Assembly (NCBI GenBank): GCA_963809965.1
Contig: CAWELU010000008.1
Span: 1-64,000 of the forward strand
DNA from: CAIWHR01 sp963809965
Lineage (GTDB): Bacteria > Pseudomonadota > Gammaproteobacteria > Burkholderiales > Casimicrobiaceae
Direction: 5' to 3'
Length of the DNA stretch: 64,000 nucleotides
Positions within the stretch are counted from its first letter, which is position 1. Each line of letters opens with the position of its first letter. The translations under genes were made by a program, and so were the position numbers. Shown here piece by piece: positions 35,338 to 45,000 of the stretch. A model generated the notes under the pieces. It worked only from the letters and a program-made list of their open reading frames with translations, ran no database searches and was not told where the DNA came from.

Positions 35338-37862
35338 CAGTCCTCTTTCACCGCGCGCACGGCTTGCATTCCCATCGCCAGGCGCCCGCTCGTAACGGCG
35401 ATCAACGTCGAGAGTGCGAGCATGACGAGCACGAAGGCCGCGAGCGTGAGCCACGGAATGGCGAGCTCCATTCCCCAGTGGAACGACTGGCGGTTCACGA
35501 CGTGAATCAGGACGAGGCTGATGAGCGCACCCAGGGTTACTCCCGCCGCGAGTCCGACGCCGCTGACCACGAAGCCCTCGGTCGCGAGCATCATCCCCAC
35601 GCGCTTCCGCGTCATGCCGAGGTGCCGCAGCACGCCGAACTCACGGCGCCGCGCGAGCACTAGCGCCGCGAACGACGACGACATCCCGACCAGCCCGATC
35701 AACACCGCGGCGAGCTCGAGCGCATAGGTCACCGCGAACGTGCGATCGAACACGGCGAGCGACGCCGAGCGAATTTCGCCGGGCATCGCCAGTTCGAGCC
35801 GGTCGCCGCCGGGAAGTGCTTCAGCGAGCGCAGCGCGCACGTCGTCCGCGCCGGTGCCAGGCGCGAGCCATAACGCGGCATTGGTGACCGTGTCGTCGCC
35901 GGTCAGGGCGGTGTAGCGTTCGCGCTCGATCGCGATCGCGCCCTGCTGGCGAGCGTAATCGCGCCATACGCCCGCGACGGTGAAGCGCACTGGCTTTCCC
36001 GCGAGCGGCAGCGTGATGACGTGGCCGGGCGCGGCACCATAGAGGTCGACCACCGCCTCGCTCACCCAGACCGGCGGCGGCGCATCGCGCGCAATCTCGA
36101 TCGGCGCGCCGATGAGCGGGAGTGAGCGCGCCGGGCTTGCCGCATCGACGTGCCGGGCGAGCAACGCAACCCGCGGGCGCGACGGATCGAGCAGTAGTTG
36201 CGCCTCGCGCAGGAATTCGGCGCGACGCACGCCGGGCAGAGCCGCCATCCGCGCCTGGTCCTCCGGCGTCAGATACGCCGTATCGCCCGCGCCGACGCGA
36301 ACGTAGACATCGGCCGGCAGCAACCGCTCGAGCCAGTCGTCGAGCGATTGGCGAAACGAGGCGACCATGATCGCCATGGAAACCATCAGGCTCACGCTCG
36401 CGACGGTTGCGGCAAGGCTCACCGTCGCCTGTCCAGGCGCGCCGCGCAGCTGCGCCACCGCCAGCACGATCGGAGGGAAACGCAGCGGCGGCAACAGGGC
36501 GAAAAGCACGACGGCAATGCGCGGAATCAGCATCAGCGTGCCGACGAGCAGCAGCGCGATCGCGAGATAGCCGAACAACGGCAACCCGGCGACCGGGGGT
36601 GCCAGCGTGGCGCAGGCGCCCAAACCGAGCGTGACCAGGCCCGGGGCGAGCGGACGCAGCCCCGCGAGAGCACGCTCCTCGTCGCCGGCCTTCAACGCGA
36701 GCGCCGGGGCCGCCTGCGCTACCTCGAGCGCGGGCGCGAGGCTTCCCAGTGCCGCTGCAGCCACACCCAGCGCGAAGAATCCTGCGAGGACGAACGGATC
36801 GGGCGCGAGCGTCGGCGCAATCCCGCGGAAGTAGCCGGAGCCGAGATCGACGCCGACCAACTGAACGGCCAGACGCGCCAACGCGTAACCGGCCGCGACA
36901 CCGAGCAAGCTGCCGGCAACGCCCAGGAGCGCCCCCTCCGCGACGATCAGCGCCGCAAGGCGGCGCCGCGTCACACCGAGCACGCGCAGCAGTGCGAACT
37001 GCGGGCGCCGGCGCACGATGGTGAGTGCCTGGGTCGAGAAGACGAGCAGGCCACCGGTGAACAACGCCACCAGGGCCAGCACCGCGAGATTGACGCGGTA
37101 CGAGCGCGACAGGCTCGCTCCCGCCGCGAGGCTCGTCTCGGGCCGCACCGCCGCGATGCCCGCGGGCAGCCAGGAGGTGAGCCGTTCCCGAAAGGCGGAG
37201 ACGTCGACCCCGGGCACCAGGCGCAGGTCGATGCGCGAAAGCCGCGACAATCGATCGAAGCGCCATTGAGCGGTCGCGATGTCCATCGTGGCAAAGCGTG
37301 CCTCGCGTCCCGTCGCGAGCAACCCGGCAACCCGCAGCGTCACGTCGGCGAGTCCGACCTGGAACGAAACGTCGTCGCCGACGTGCGCACCCAGCCAGCG
37401 CGCTGCAGCCGGGCTCAGGAACAGGGCGTCAGGCGCGAAGAGGTCGAGTCGTTCATCGACTGTCGCGACCAGCGCCGGGTTGATCGCCACGACACGAAAC
37501 GCGTCGACCCCCAGGATGCGCAGCGGTTCGTCACGGCCGGGCAACTTCGCATCGACTTCGACCACCGGACTCGCCACGGCCACTTCGGGCAGGCGAGCGA
37601 GCTCGGGAAAGAGCGTCTCGTCGAAGCCGCCGCGCGGCCCGCGCACTTCGAGGTCGGCGTCTCCGGAAAGCGCCTGCACGCCGAGCGCGAATTCGCCGAT
37701 CGCCGTCTGGTTGATGAGCTGTACCGCGAGGCCCAGCGCCACACCGAGCGCGATCGCGCAGGTCGCAACCGCCGCCCGAGTCTTGTTCTGCGCCAGCGAA
37801 CCTGCGAGCACCGCATGCGCGACCGCGAGCGAACCGGTGCCGTGTGGCGTCGGCGCGCGCAC
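35334..37862 (-). CDS. FtsX-type ABC transporter permease (YbbP/AttF-G-like)
   Basis: About 842 residues, with two FtsX repeats: an N-terminal membrane segment (TRAAVATCAIALGVALGLAV), a large periplasmic domain with the GDADLEVRGP start, a central membrane bundle (residues 260-440), a second periplasmic domain, and a C-terminal bundle with VLARRREFGVLRHLGMT. I prefer the GTG at 37862, preceded by GAGGAG, over the GTG at 37883, which would overlap the ATPase stop. These permeases extract or move lipids or lipoproteins across the periplasm rather than import solutes. Its 3' end overlaps the AttH gene. Confidence 0.88.
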   Translation of the reverse strand: MRAPTPHGTGSLAVAHAVLAGSLAQNKTRAAVATCAIALGVALGLAVQLINQTAIGEFALGVQALSGDADLEVRGPRGGFDETLFPELARLPEVAVASPVVEVDAKLPGRDEPLRILGVDAFRVVAINPALVATVDERLDLFAPDALFLSPAAARWLGAHVGDDVSFQVGLADVTLRVAGLLATGREARFATMDIATAQWRFDRLSRLSRIDLRLVPGVDVSAFRERLTSWLPAGIAAVRPETSLAAGASLSRSYRVNLAVLALVALFTGGLLVFSTQALTIVRRRPQFALLRVLGVTRRRLAALIVAEGALLGVAGSLLGVAAGYALARLAVQLVGVDLGSGYFRGIAPTLAPDPFVLAGFFALGVAAAALGSLAPALEVAQAAPALALKAGDEERALAGLRPLAPGLVTLGLGACATLAPPVAGLPLFGYLAIALLLVGTLMLIPRIAVVLFALLPPLRFPPIVLAVAQLRGAPGQATVSLAATVASVSLMVSMAIMVASFRQSLDDWLERLLPADVYVRVGAGDTAYLTPEDQARMAALPGVRRAEFLREAQLLLDPSRPRVALLARHVDAASPARSLPLIGAPIEIARDAPPPVWVSEAVVDLYGAAPGHVITLPLAGKPVRFTVAGVWRDYARQQGAIAIERERYTALTGDDTVTNAALWLAPGTGADDVRAALAEALPGGDRLELAMPGEIRSASLAVFDRTFAVTYALELAAVLIGLVGMSSSFAALVLARRREFGVLRHLGMTRKRVGMMLATEGFVVSGVGLAAGVTLGALISLVLIHVVNRQSFHWGMELAIPWLTLAAFVLVMLALSTLIAVTSGRLAMGMQAVRAVKEDW

Positions 37863-37876
37863 CTTCGCTCCTCGCC

Positions 37877-38578
37877 CTAGCACGACTGCAGCTCCCGCAG
37901 CCCGTCGCGGTCGAGCTGCAGAATGCGATCGGCGGTAGCCGCGGCCGCACGCGAATGCGTCACCAGAATGCCCGCCGCGCGGCGTGACTTGATCTGTTCA
38001 CGCAGCAGGCGCAATACGCCACCGGCAGTGTCCGGATCGAGGTTGCCCGTCGGTTCGTCGGCCAGCACGAGCCGTGGCTCGTGGACCAGCGCGCGTGCTA
38101 TGGCGACGCGCTGCAGCTCGCCCCCGGACAGCTCGCGCGGCATGCTGGCTGCGCGATCGGCGAGGCCGACGGCTTTCAACATCGCGGCGACACGCGGGTG
38201 GGCCGCGTCCCGGTCGACGTCCAACAATGCCAGCGGCAGCCCGACGTTGCGTGCCACATCGAGGTAAGGCAGCACGTGGAAGGCCTGGAACACGAAGCCC
38301 ATCCGCGATCCCCGCAGCCGCGTCAGTGCGTCGTCATCGAGCGTCGCAAGCGCGACGCCGTCGATTTCGATGGTTCCGGCATCGGCCCGGTCGAGCCCGG
38401 CGACGAGGTTGAGCAACGTCGACTTGCCGCTGCCGGATTCACCCATCACCGCGACGTACTCGCCGGGCTTGAGCTCGAGGCTCACTCCGGCGAAGACTGT
38501 GCGCGGCTTCACCCCCGGATACGTCTTGGCCAGCGCGCGGATCGACAGCACGGTGTCGAGCGTAACCGCGGCGCGCAT
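37877..38578 (-). CDS. ABC transporter ATP-binding protein (LolD/YbbA type)
   Basis: 233 residues. Walker A MGESGSGKSTLLNLVAGLD, signature LSGGELQRVAIARALVHEP, Walker B LVLADEPTGNLD and the D-loop and His-loop are intact; LDRADAGTIEIDG is typical of the MacB/LolD group. ATG at 38578; a GTG at 38596 would add six residues. It drives the FtsX-type permease next to it. uvrC ends 25 bases upstream on the same strand, so the operon may read through from the repair genes. Confidence 0.9.
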   Translation of the reverse strand: MRAAVTLDTVLSIRALAKTYPGVKPRTVFAGVSLELKPGEYVAVMGESGSGKSTLLNLVAGLDRADAGTIEIDGVALATLDDDALTRLRGSRMGFVFQAFHVLPYLDVARNVGLPLALLDVDRDAAHPRVAAMLKAVGLADRAASMPRELSGGELQRVAIARALVHEPRLVLADEPTGNLDPDTAGGVLRLLREQIKSRRAAGILVTHSRAAAATADRILQLDRDGLRELQSC

Positions 38579-38603
38579 CGGCGGCAAGGCCGCCACGGCG
38601 CCG

Positions 38604-40451
38604 TCAATGCAGCTCAGCGTAGACCTTCTCCGCGAGCGCGCGGCTGATTCCCGGCACCCGCATCAGGTCGTCGACGCTCGCCGCCTGCACGCCTTTCAGA
38701 CCGCCGAAATGGGACAGCAGCGCCTGGCGCTTCCTGGCGCCGATGCCGGCGATCGACTCCAGCGCCGAGGTCGTTCGCGCCTTGCCTCGGCGCGCGCGGT
38801 GACCCTGGATCGCGAAGCGATGCGCCTCGTCACGGATCTGCTGCAGCAGATGCAGACCCGGATGATCGGACGGAAGCTCGAGCGTGGCTCGGCGATCCGG
38901 GAACACGATCTCCTCCTCGCCCGCCTTGCGCTCCGGCCCCTTCGCGATACCGATCAGGCGCGTGTCGTGCAGCCCCTGTTCGGCGAGCACTTCCGCGGCA
39001 ACCGCGACCTGACCCTTGCCGCCATCGACGACCAATAAGTCCGGCACCGGAAACTCACCCCCGACGATCCGCGCCGAGCGCCGGGTGAGCGCCTCGCGCA
39101 GCGCCGCATAATCGTCACCCCCCGCGGGCGGCGTCACGTTGAACCGCCGGTATTCGCCGCTCTGCATGGAATGCCGATCGAAGATGACGCATGAGGCGAC
39201 CGCACGCTCACCCATCGTGTGCGAGACGTCGAAGCATTCGATCCGCTGCGCGCTGGCGGGCAGCCCGAGCGCCGCCTGCAGAGCCGCCAGCCGTTCCTCC
39301 TGCGTCGCCTTCTGCGCGAGCCTTTGGCCGATCGCGAACTCCGCGTTCTGTCTTGCCATCGCGAGCCAGACCCGGCGCTCTCCGCCCGGATTGCCGACGA
39401 TCTCGACCCGTTGGCCCGCCTGCGCCGACAGCACCTCCGCGAGCGGGTCCAGGTCGGCAGCGCCGTGGGCAATGATCGTCGGCGGAACCGGTCGCTCCAC
39501 ATAGTGCTGTGCAAGGAATGCGGGAATGACCTCGGGCAACGCCTCGGCATCGGCGTGCTGCGGGAAGAACGTGCGGTCGCCGACGTGGCGGCCGCCGCGA
39601 ACCATGACCACATTGACGGCGACCAGACCCTGATCGACGGCAACGGCGACGACGTCGATGTCGCCCGCGGTCGCGCTTTCGACGAACTGGCGCGACTGGA
39701 GTTGCGTGAGCCGCGTGATCTTGTCGCGCAATCGCGCGGCGCGCTCGAACCCGAGCGCGGCACTTGCCTCGTCCATCTGTGCCTTGAGCTGCGCCAGAAC
39801 CTCGCCGGTCTTTCCCTGCAGGAAGAGCACCGCGCCCGCCACGTCCTCGGCGTAGTCGGCTTCGGTCACCCGCCCGACGCACGGCGCGCTGCAGCGCGCG
39901 ATCTGGTGGAGCATGCATGGCCGCGACCGATTCGCGAACACCGTGTTCTCGCAGGTGCGCAGCTGGAAGACCTTTTGCAGCAGCGCCATCCCCTCCCGCA
40001 CGGCGCCGGCGGAGGGAAATGGTCCGAAATAGCGGTGCTGCCGCTCGAGTTTGCCGCGATGGAAGCGCAGCTGCGGGAAGCGCTCCCCCGTCAGGCAGAC
40101 GTAGGGATAGCTCTTGTCGTCGCGGAACAGGATGTTGTAGCGCGGCTCGTGCGCCTTGATCAGGTTGTTCTCGAGCAGGAGCGCCTCGCCTTCCGAGCGC
40201 GCGACCGTGGTCTCGACGCGTGCCACCTGGGCGAGCATCAGGGCGATTCGCGTCTCGTGCGCGCCTTTCTGGAAGTAGCTCGACACGCGCTTCTTGAGAT
40301 CACGTGCCTTGCCGACGTAGAGCGTCTCGCCCGCGTCGTCGAACATCCGGTATACGCCCGGACGATGCGGCAGTGATGCCAGCAGCTCGCGGGCGTCGAA
40401 CGACGCCGCCGTAGCGGACCCGGCGGGACCTTCGGTACGTGCTTTCGTCAT
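38604..40451 (-). CDS. uvrC: Excinuclease ABC subunit C
   Basis: 615 residues with no frameshift. Order: GIY-YIG nuclease domain (PGVYRMFDDAGETLYVGKAR), a Cys-containing segment (CMLHQIARCSAPC), the UVR/UvrB-binding motif around FERAARLRDKITRL, the RNase H-like endonuclease domain (IECFDVSHTMGERAVAS with the catalytic Asp), and tandem helix-hairpin-helix (IAGIGARKRQALLSHFGG). It makes both incisions around UvrB-bound DNA damage. Its ATG overlaps the stop of the uracil-DNA glycosylase gene by ATGA, pairing two repair genes. Confidence 0.96.
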   Translation of the reverse strand: MTKARTEGPAGSATAASFDARELLASLPHRPGVYRMFDDAGETLYVGKARDLKKRVSSYFQKGAHETRIALMLAQVARVETTVARSEGEALLLENNLIKAHEPRYNILFRDDKSYPYVCLTGERFPQLRFHRGKLERQHRYFGPFPSAGAVREGMALLQKVFQLRTCENTVFANRSRPCMLHQIARCSAPCVGRVTEADYAEDVAGAVLFLQGKTGEVLAQLKAQMDEASAALGFERAARLRDKITRLTQLQSRQFVESATAGDIDVVAVAVDQGLVAVNVVMVRGGRHVGDRTFFPQHADAEALPEVIPAFLAQHYVERPVPPTIIAHGAADLDPLAEVLSAQAGQRVEIVGNPGGERRVWLAMARQNAEFAIGQRLAQKATQEERLAALQAALGLPASAQRIECFDVSHTMGERAVASCVIFDRHSMQSGEYRRFNVTPPAGGDDYAALREALTRRSARIVGGEFPVPDLLVVDGGKGQVAVAAEVLAEQGLHDTRLIGIAKGPERKAGEEEIVFPDRRATLELPSDHPGLHLLQQIRDEAHRFAIQGHRARRGKARTTSALESIAGIGARKRQALLSHFGGLKGVQAASVDDLMRVPGISRALAEKVYAELH

Positions 40452-41146
40452 GCTGCCCGGCGCGCCCCGGCGCGGCCGAGGTATTCCGCAATCGCAGCGA
40501 ACACCGTGCGGAACATCGGCTCGGTCAGGCGTCGGGTGTTCGTGTTGTAGCGGCTGCAGTGATAGCTGTCGAACAGCGCGATCCCGCCGGGAAGCCGGTG
40601 TCGTGCGCCGTGCGCGAACCGGATGGCGGACGGTTTCACCTGCCGCGCCCGAAGCGTTGCGTCGTGCGCGATGCGGCCGAGGGCGAGGATTGCGCCATCC
40701 CGGGGAAGCGTGGCGAGATCGGCGGCAAGATAATCGTTGCATGCGCGGATCTCGCTGGGCAGCGGTTTGTTGCCGGGCGGCAGGCACTTCACCGCATTGG
40801 TGATGCGGCACCCGACCAGCGCTAGGCCGTCGTCACGCGATGTCGACACGGAATGCGACGCGAATCCGAACGCATACAGCATTTCGTAGAGCATGACTCC
40901 GGCGTAGTCGCCGGTGAACGGCCGGCCGCTCGCGTTCGCGCCATGCATCCCCGGCGCGAGACCGACGATGACGAGCGCCGCGCCGGCGGCGCCGAAGGGT
41001 GGCACCGGCCGACAGAAATAGCGCGGGTGTTCCGAACGCACCGCGTCGAGGAAGGTCGCGAGCCGCGGGCAGCGACGGCAGGACGCGTCGTACGCGGCGC
41101 CCGATGCCGCTTCTGGCAGAATGGGCACCTTTTTTGCGTCGGGCAT
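40448..41146 (-). CDS. Uracil-DNA glycosylase, family 5 (UdgB)
   Basis: A 232-residue iron-sulfur glycosylase that removes uracil and other deaminated bases from DNA. The motif-A loop reads GLAPGMHGANASGRPFTGD, characteristic of family 5 (Ala where other families have a catalytic Asp). Cysteines at 23 and 26 (CRRC), with later Cys residues around VKCLPP and RAC, can form the 4Fe-4S site; a DSYHCSRYNTNT segment makes the second active-site loop. It is translationally coupled to uvrC by an ATGA overlap and divergent from the hydrolase gene. Confidence 0.88.
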   Translation of the reverse strand: MPDAKKVPILPEAASGAAYDASCRRCPRLATFLDAVRSEHPRYFCRPVPPFGAAGAALVIVGLAPGMHGANASGRPFTGDYAGVMLYEMLYAFGFASHSVSTSRDDGLALVGCRITNAVKCLPPGNKPLPSEIRACNDYLAADLATLPRDGAILALGRIAHDATLRARQVKPSAIRFAHGARHRLPGGIALFDSYHCSRYNTNTRRLTEPMFRTVFAAIAEYLGRAGARRAA

Positions 41147-41194
41147 GGCGCAATCATCCTAGCACGCACCCCGCTCCTTCCGCCCAACCAACCA

Positions 41195-42004
41195 ATGCTC
41201 CCCGTCGAACCGAATCTCGAGGTGCATTCGCGGCTGCCCGTACGGGGAAATGACAACGGCCGCAAGCCGCCGTTGCTGTTCGTCCACGGTGGATACAGCG
41301 ACGCCTGGTGCTGGCTGCCGCATTTCCTGCCCTGGTTTGCGGAGCGCGGCTACGCGGCACACGCCCTTTCCCTGCGCGGGCACGGCTCCTCGCACGGACG
41401 CGACACGCTCTTTCTCACCGGGCTCGACGACTACGCCGCCGATGTCGAGCACGTTGCGGCCGGTCTCGCGAGCGCTCCGGTGCTGATCGGGCATTCGATG
41501 GGCGCCGCCATCGTCGAGCGAATTCTCGCGACGCGTCCGGTGCGCGCTGCCGCATTGCTGTCGCCGATCCCGCCGGGGGGGCTCCTGCCGATGGCTGCGC
41601 GGCTTGCCGCGGAGCGGCCCGACTATCTGCTGCAGCTATTGCATTTCGATCCGATGCGGCTGACCGCGCACGTTCTCGAAACGCTGCGTCCGTTCTATTT
41701 CAGCGACGACGTGGCGCCGGAAGTATTGGCCGAGGCGACCCGGCACTTGTGCTCGGAATCGCCGCGAGCCTTGCTCGACCTGTCGCTGCGCCTGCACTGG
41801 CAGCTTCCGGAGCGGCGCGGCGCCACGTTGTTCGTGCTTGGCGCCGACGGCGATCGGATCTGCACGCCAGAGGATGTCCGCGCCACCGCCAGCCACCACG
41901 GCGCGGAAGCGGCGGTCGTGCCCGGCCTTGCCCACATGTTGATGCTGGAACGGCAATGGGAGCGCCCGGCGAAACTGCTACTCCGCTGGCTCGCCACCCT
42001 TTGA
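41195..42004 (+). CDS. Alpha/beta hydrolase
   Basis: 269 residues with a full catalytic set: oxyanion-hole region LLFVHGGYSDAWCW, nucleophile Ser in GHSMGAAI, acid Asp in GADGDRICTPED, and base His in VPGLAHMLMLE. There is no signal peptide, so it is cytoplasmic. The fold family covers esterases, lipases and C-C hydrolases; no substrate can be assigned. Only 48 bases separate its ATG from the divergent glycosylase start. Confidence 0.85.
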   Translation: MLPVEPNLEVHSRLPVRGNDNGRKPPLLFVHGGYSDAWCWLPHFLPWFAERGYAAHALSLRGHGSSHGRDTLFLTGLDDYAADVEHVAAGLASAPVLIGHSMGAAIVERILATRPVRAAALLSPIPPGGLLPMAARLAAERPDYLLQLLHFDPMRLTAHVLETLRPFYFSDDVAPEVLAEATRHLCSESPRALLDLSLRLHWQLPERRGATLFVLGADGDRICTPEDVRATASHHGAEAAVVPGLAHMLMLERQWERPAKLLLRWLATL

Positions 42005-42059
42005 CCCATCGCCGTCGGCGTGGCGCCCCGAGCTGCAAGAGCCGCACGAATCCGGATGT

Positions 42060-45000
42060 TCAGCGCAACCGCGCGGATTTCCGCCGGCCGACGTGCGCCA
42101 CGTTTTCGGCGACGAACTGCTCGAAATCCACCGCGGGCAGCGGCGGGCTCGCGAAATAGCCCTGGAAGCTGTGGCAACGGCGCTCATCGAGGAAATCGAG
42201 TTGCGCCTTCGTGCCCACGCCCTCGGCAACGACCTTGAGGCCAAGGCCGCGCGCGAGGCCGATGATCGCTTCGGTGATCGCCGCGTCGCCCGGGTCGGTC
42301 TCGAGATCGGCGATGAAGGATATGTCGATTTTCAGCGTGTCGATCGGGAAGTGCTTGAGGTGCGTGAGGGACGAGTAACCGGTGCCGAAATCGTCGATCG
42401 CCACGGTGAACCCCTCGTCGCGCAACTCATGCAGCACCTTGCGGATCGCGTCGAGGTCGTGCATCAGTGACGTCTCGGTCACCTCGAGCTCGATCCACGA
42501 CGGCTTGCAGCCGACGCCCTTCACGATGTCGGAGATCCGCTGCGCCAGATCCTCGCGGTAGAACTGGCGCGCCGAGAGGTTGACCGATACCAAGAGCTCC
42601 AGTCCGGCACTGCGCCACGCGGCGCACTGCTCGGCCGCGGACTTGAGGACCCATTCTCCAAGCGCGTGGATCAGGCCCGATTCCTCCGCCAGCGGGATGA
42701 AGACCTGCGGCGGGACGCTGCCGTGCTCGGGATCCGACCAGCGCAACAGCGCCTCGGCGCCGACGACCGCGTGGTCCGCAAGGCGAAGCACCGGCTGGTA
42801 GTGCAGACGCAGCAATCCATCCTTCAACGCCGAGCGCAGCGCGCTTTCCAGCGTGTGTTGCTTGAGCCGGTGCTGCGCGAGATCGGCGTCGAGGAACTGA
42901 TAGGTGTTGCGGCCGAGCTCCTTCGACCGGTACATCGCGACGTCGGCATGCTTGAGCAGCTCCTCGGGATCGTCGGAGTCGTCGGGATAGACGCTGATCC
43001 CGATCGAGGATGTCACGTAGATATCGTGTTCTTCGATCTTGAACGGTTGCGAGATCGCGTCCAGCAGCTTCTGCGCGATTCGCCCCAGCACCGAAGGCTC
43101 GTCGAAGTCCTCGACGACCACCATGAACTCGTCGCCGCCGAGCCGCGCCAGGAGGTCGCTGTCCCGGAGCGCGGTGAGCAACGCCTTCGATACCTCCTTC
43201 AGGAGCTCGTCGCCGATCCGGTGGCCGAGCGTGTCGTTGACGTTCTTGAAGCGATCGAGGTCGATGAACAGCACGCCGACCCGGCGGCCCGTGCGTTTCG
43301 CCTGTGCGATCGCCTGCGCCAGCCGCTCGTGCAGCAGCAGTCGGTTCGGCAAGCCGGTCAATGCGTCGCGCGTCGCCATGTACTGCAGCCGCTCCTCCGC
43401 CTGGATGCGCGAGGATACGTCCTGCACGAACGACAGGATCGACACGATGTTGCCGTCGTCGTCGAGCAGGCACGAGTGGTACCACTCGCACCAGATGGTG
43501 GCGCCGCTCTTGGTCTTGCTACGCGTCAGACCGGTTGCCCGCGGCTCCTCACCCTTCATCAGTTTCTGGAGCAGCTCGACGACCGCTGCGCGATCGGCTT
43601 CGTGGATGAGCTGGTTGCCGTCGAGGGTCATGCCGCGCACTTCGTCGGCCCGCCAGCCGAAGATCCGCTCGGCCTGCGGCGACCAGCGGACCAGGTGGAA
43701 ATCCCGATCCCACTCCAGCACCGCGAGCGGCGTATTGTTGATGTGCGACGACAGCATCCAGTTCGCCCGGCGCAGCGCCTCCTCGTTGCGTTTCTCCTCG
43801 TGGACGTCGGTTTCCACCGCGTAGATGCCGATCACCCGCCCTTCCGCATCGCGGTTGGGCGCGTAGTGAATCGATTCCCAGCGCGACTCGCCCGATGGTT
43901 GCACAAGCACTTGCTCGGTAGCGACGACCTCGCCCTCGAGCACGCGATGCAACAGCGGCTGGAGTTGCTGGAACCGCTTCTCGCCGACGACCTCGGCCAC
44001 CAGGCGGCCCGTCACGTCGCTGTGGCTCGCGGACAGCCAGTCCTCGTTGTGGCGATTGAGGAAGCGGAAGCGGTACTCGCGGTCGATGTAGGCCACCCGC
44101 GCCGGCACGTTGTCCATGATGAGCCTGAGCTCGGCTTCCGAAGCGCGCAGTGCCTCCTGCGCCTGCTTCAGGCCGTGGATGTCGTTCATCAGCACGAACG
44201 CACCGTGCACGTCGCCAGACGGCGCGGCATCCGGAACAACGCGGATCGTCATCCAGCGGCGAACCCCGTTGGCGCCCGGAACCAGGCGGTCGAACGTCGT
44301 CGCCTCGCCCGCCAGCGCGCGCGAGATCATCGCCTGCGCACTCTGGTAGATCCCCTTCCCCACGACGTCGTGCAGGCGCAGCGTGGCGACCTCGTCCACG
44401 GTCAGGCCGAAGTACTGCAGGAAGGTCCGGTTGACGTAATGGCAACGCTCGTCGTGGTCGATGTAGGCAACCGGCGCCGGCACCCCGTCCATGATCGCCC
44501 GCAGCTGCGACTCGCGCGCGGCCAGCGCGTCCTGCGCTTCCTGCAGATCGGTGATGTCGTGGCCGACGACGTAGACCCCCTGGATGACGCCGCCCGGGCC
44601 GTGATCGGGCACCATCCGGCCGCGGATCCAGCGCCGGCGTCCGACGATGTCGATCAGCGCGCGTTCATAGGTGAGGGTCTCACCGGCAAAGGCGCGATCG
44701 TGGAACGGGGCGAGCGCCTGCGATGCCTCGAGGCCGATCACGTCCTCGGCGCGCTTGCCGATCACCGCGTCGCGGTCCAGCCCGTTGAGCTGCAGGAAGG
44801 ATTCGTTGACGAACGCGTAGCGGCCATCGGCATCAAGGTAGACGACCGGCTCCGGGATGTTGTCGGTGAAAAGGCGCAACTGCTCCTCGCGGGCAGCCAG
44901 CGCCTGCTCGGTCAGCTTCAGGTCGTGGATGTCGTACTCGGTGCAGTAGACGCCGCGCACGGTACCCGACGCGTCCAGGTCCGGCACGATCCGCCCGTGC

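Noticed and set aside
36198..37880. A 560-codon open frame on the plus strand
   Set aside because: It is antisense to the FtsX permease, whose membrane segments and overlaps with its neighbours are clear.
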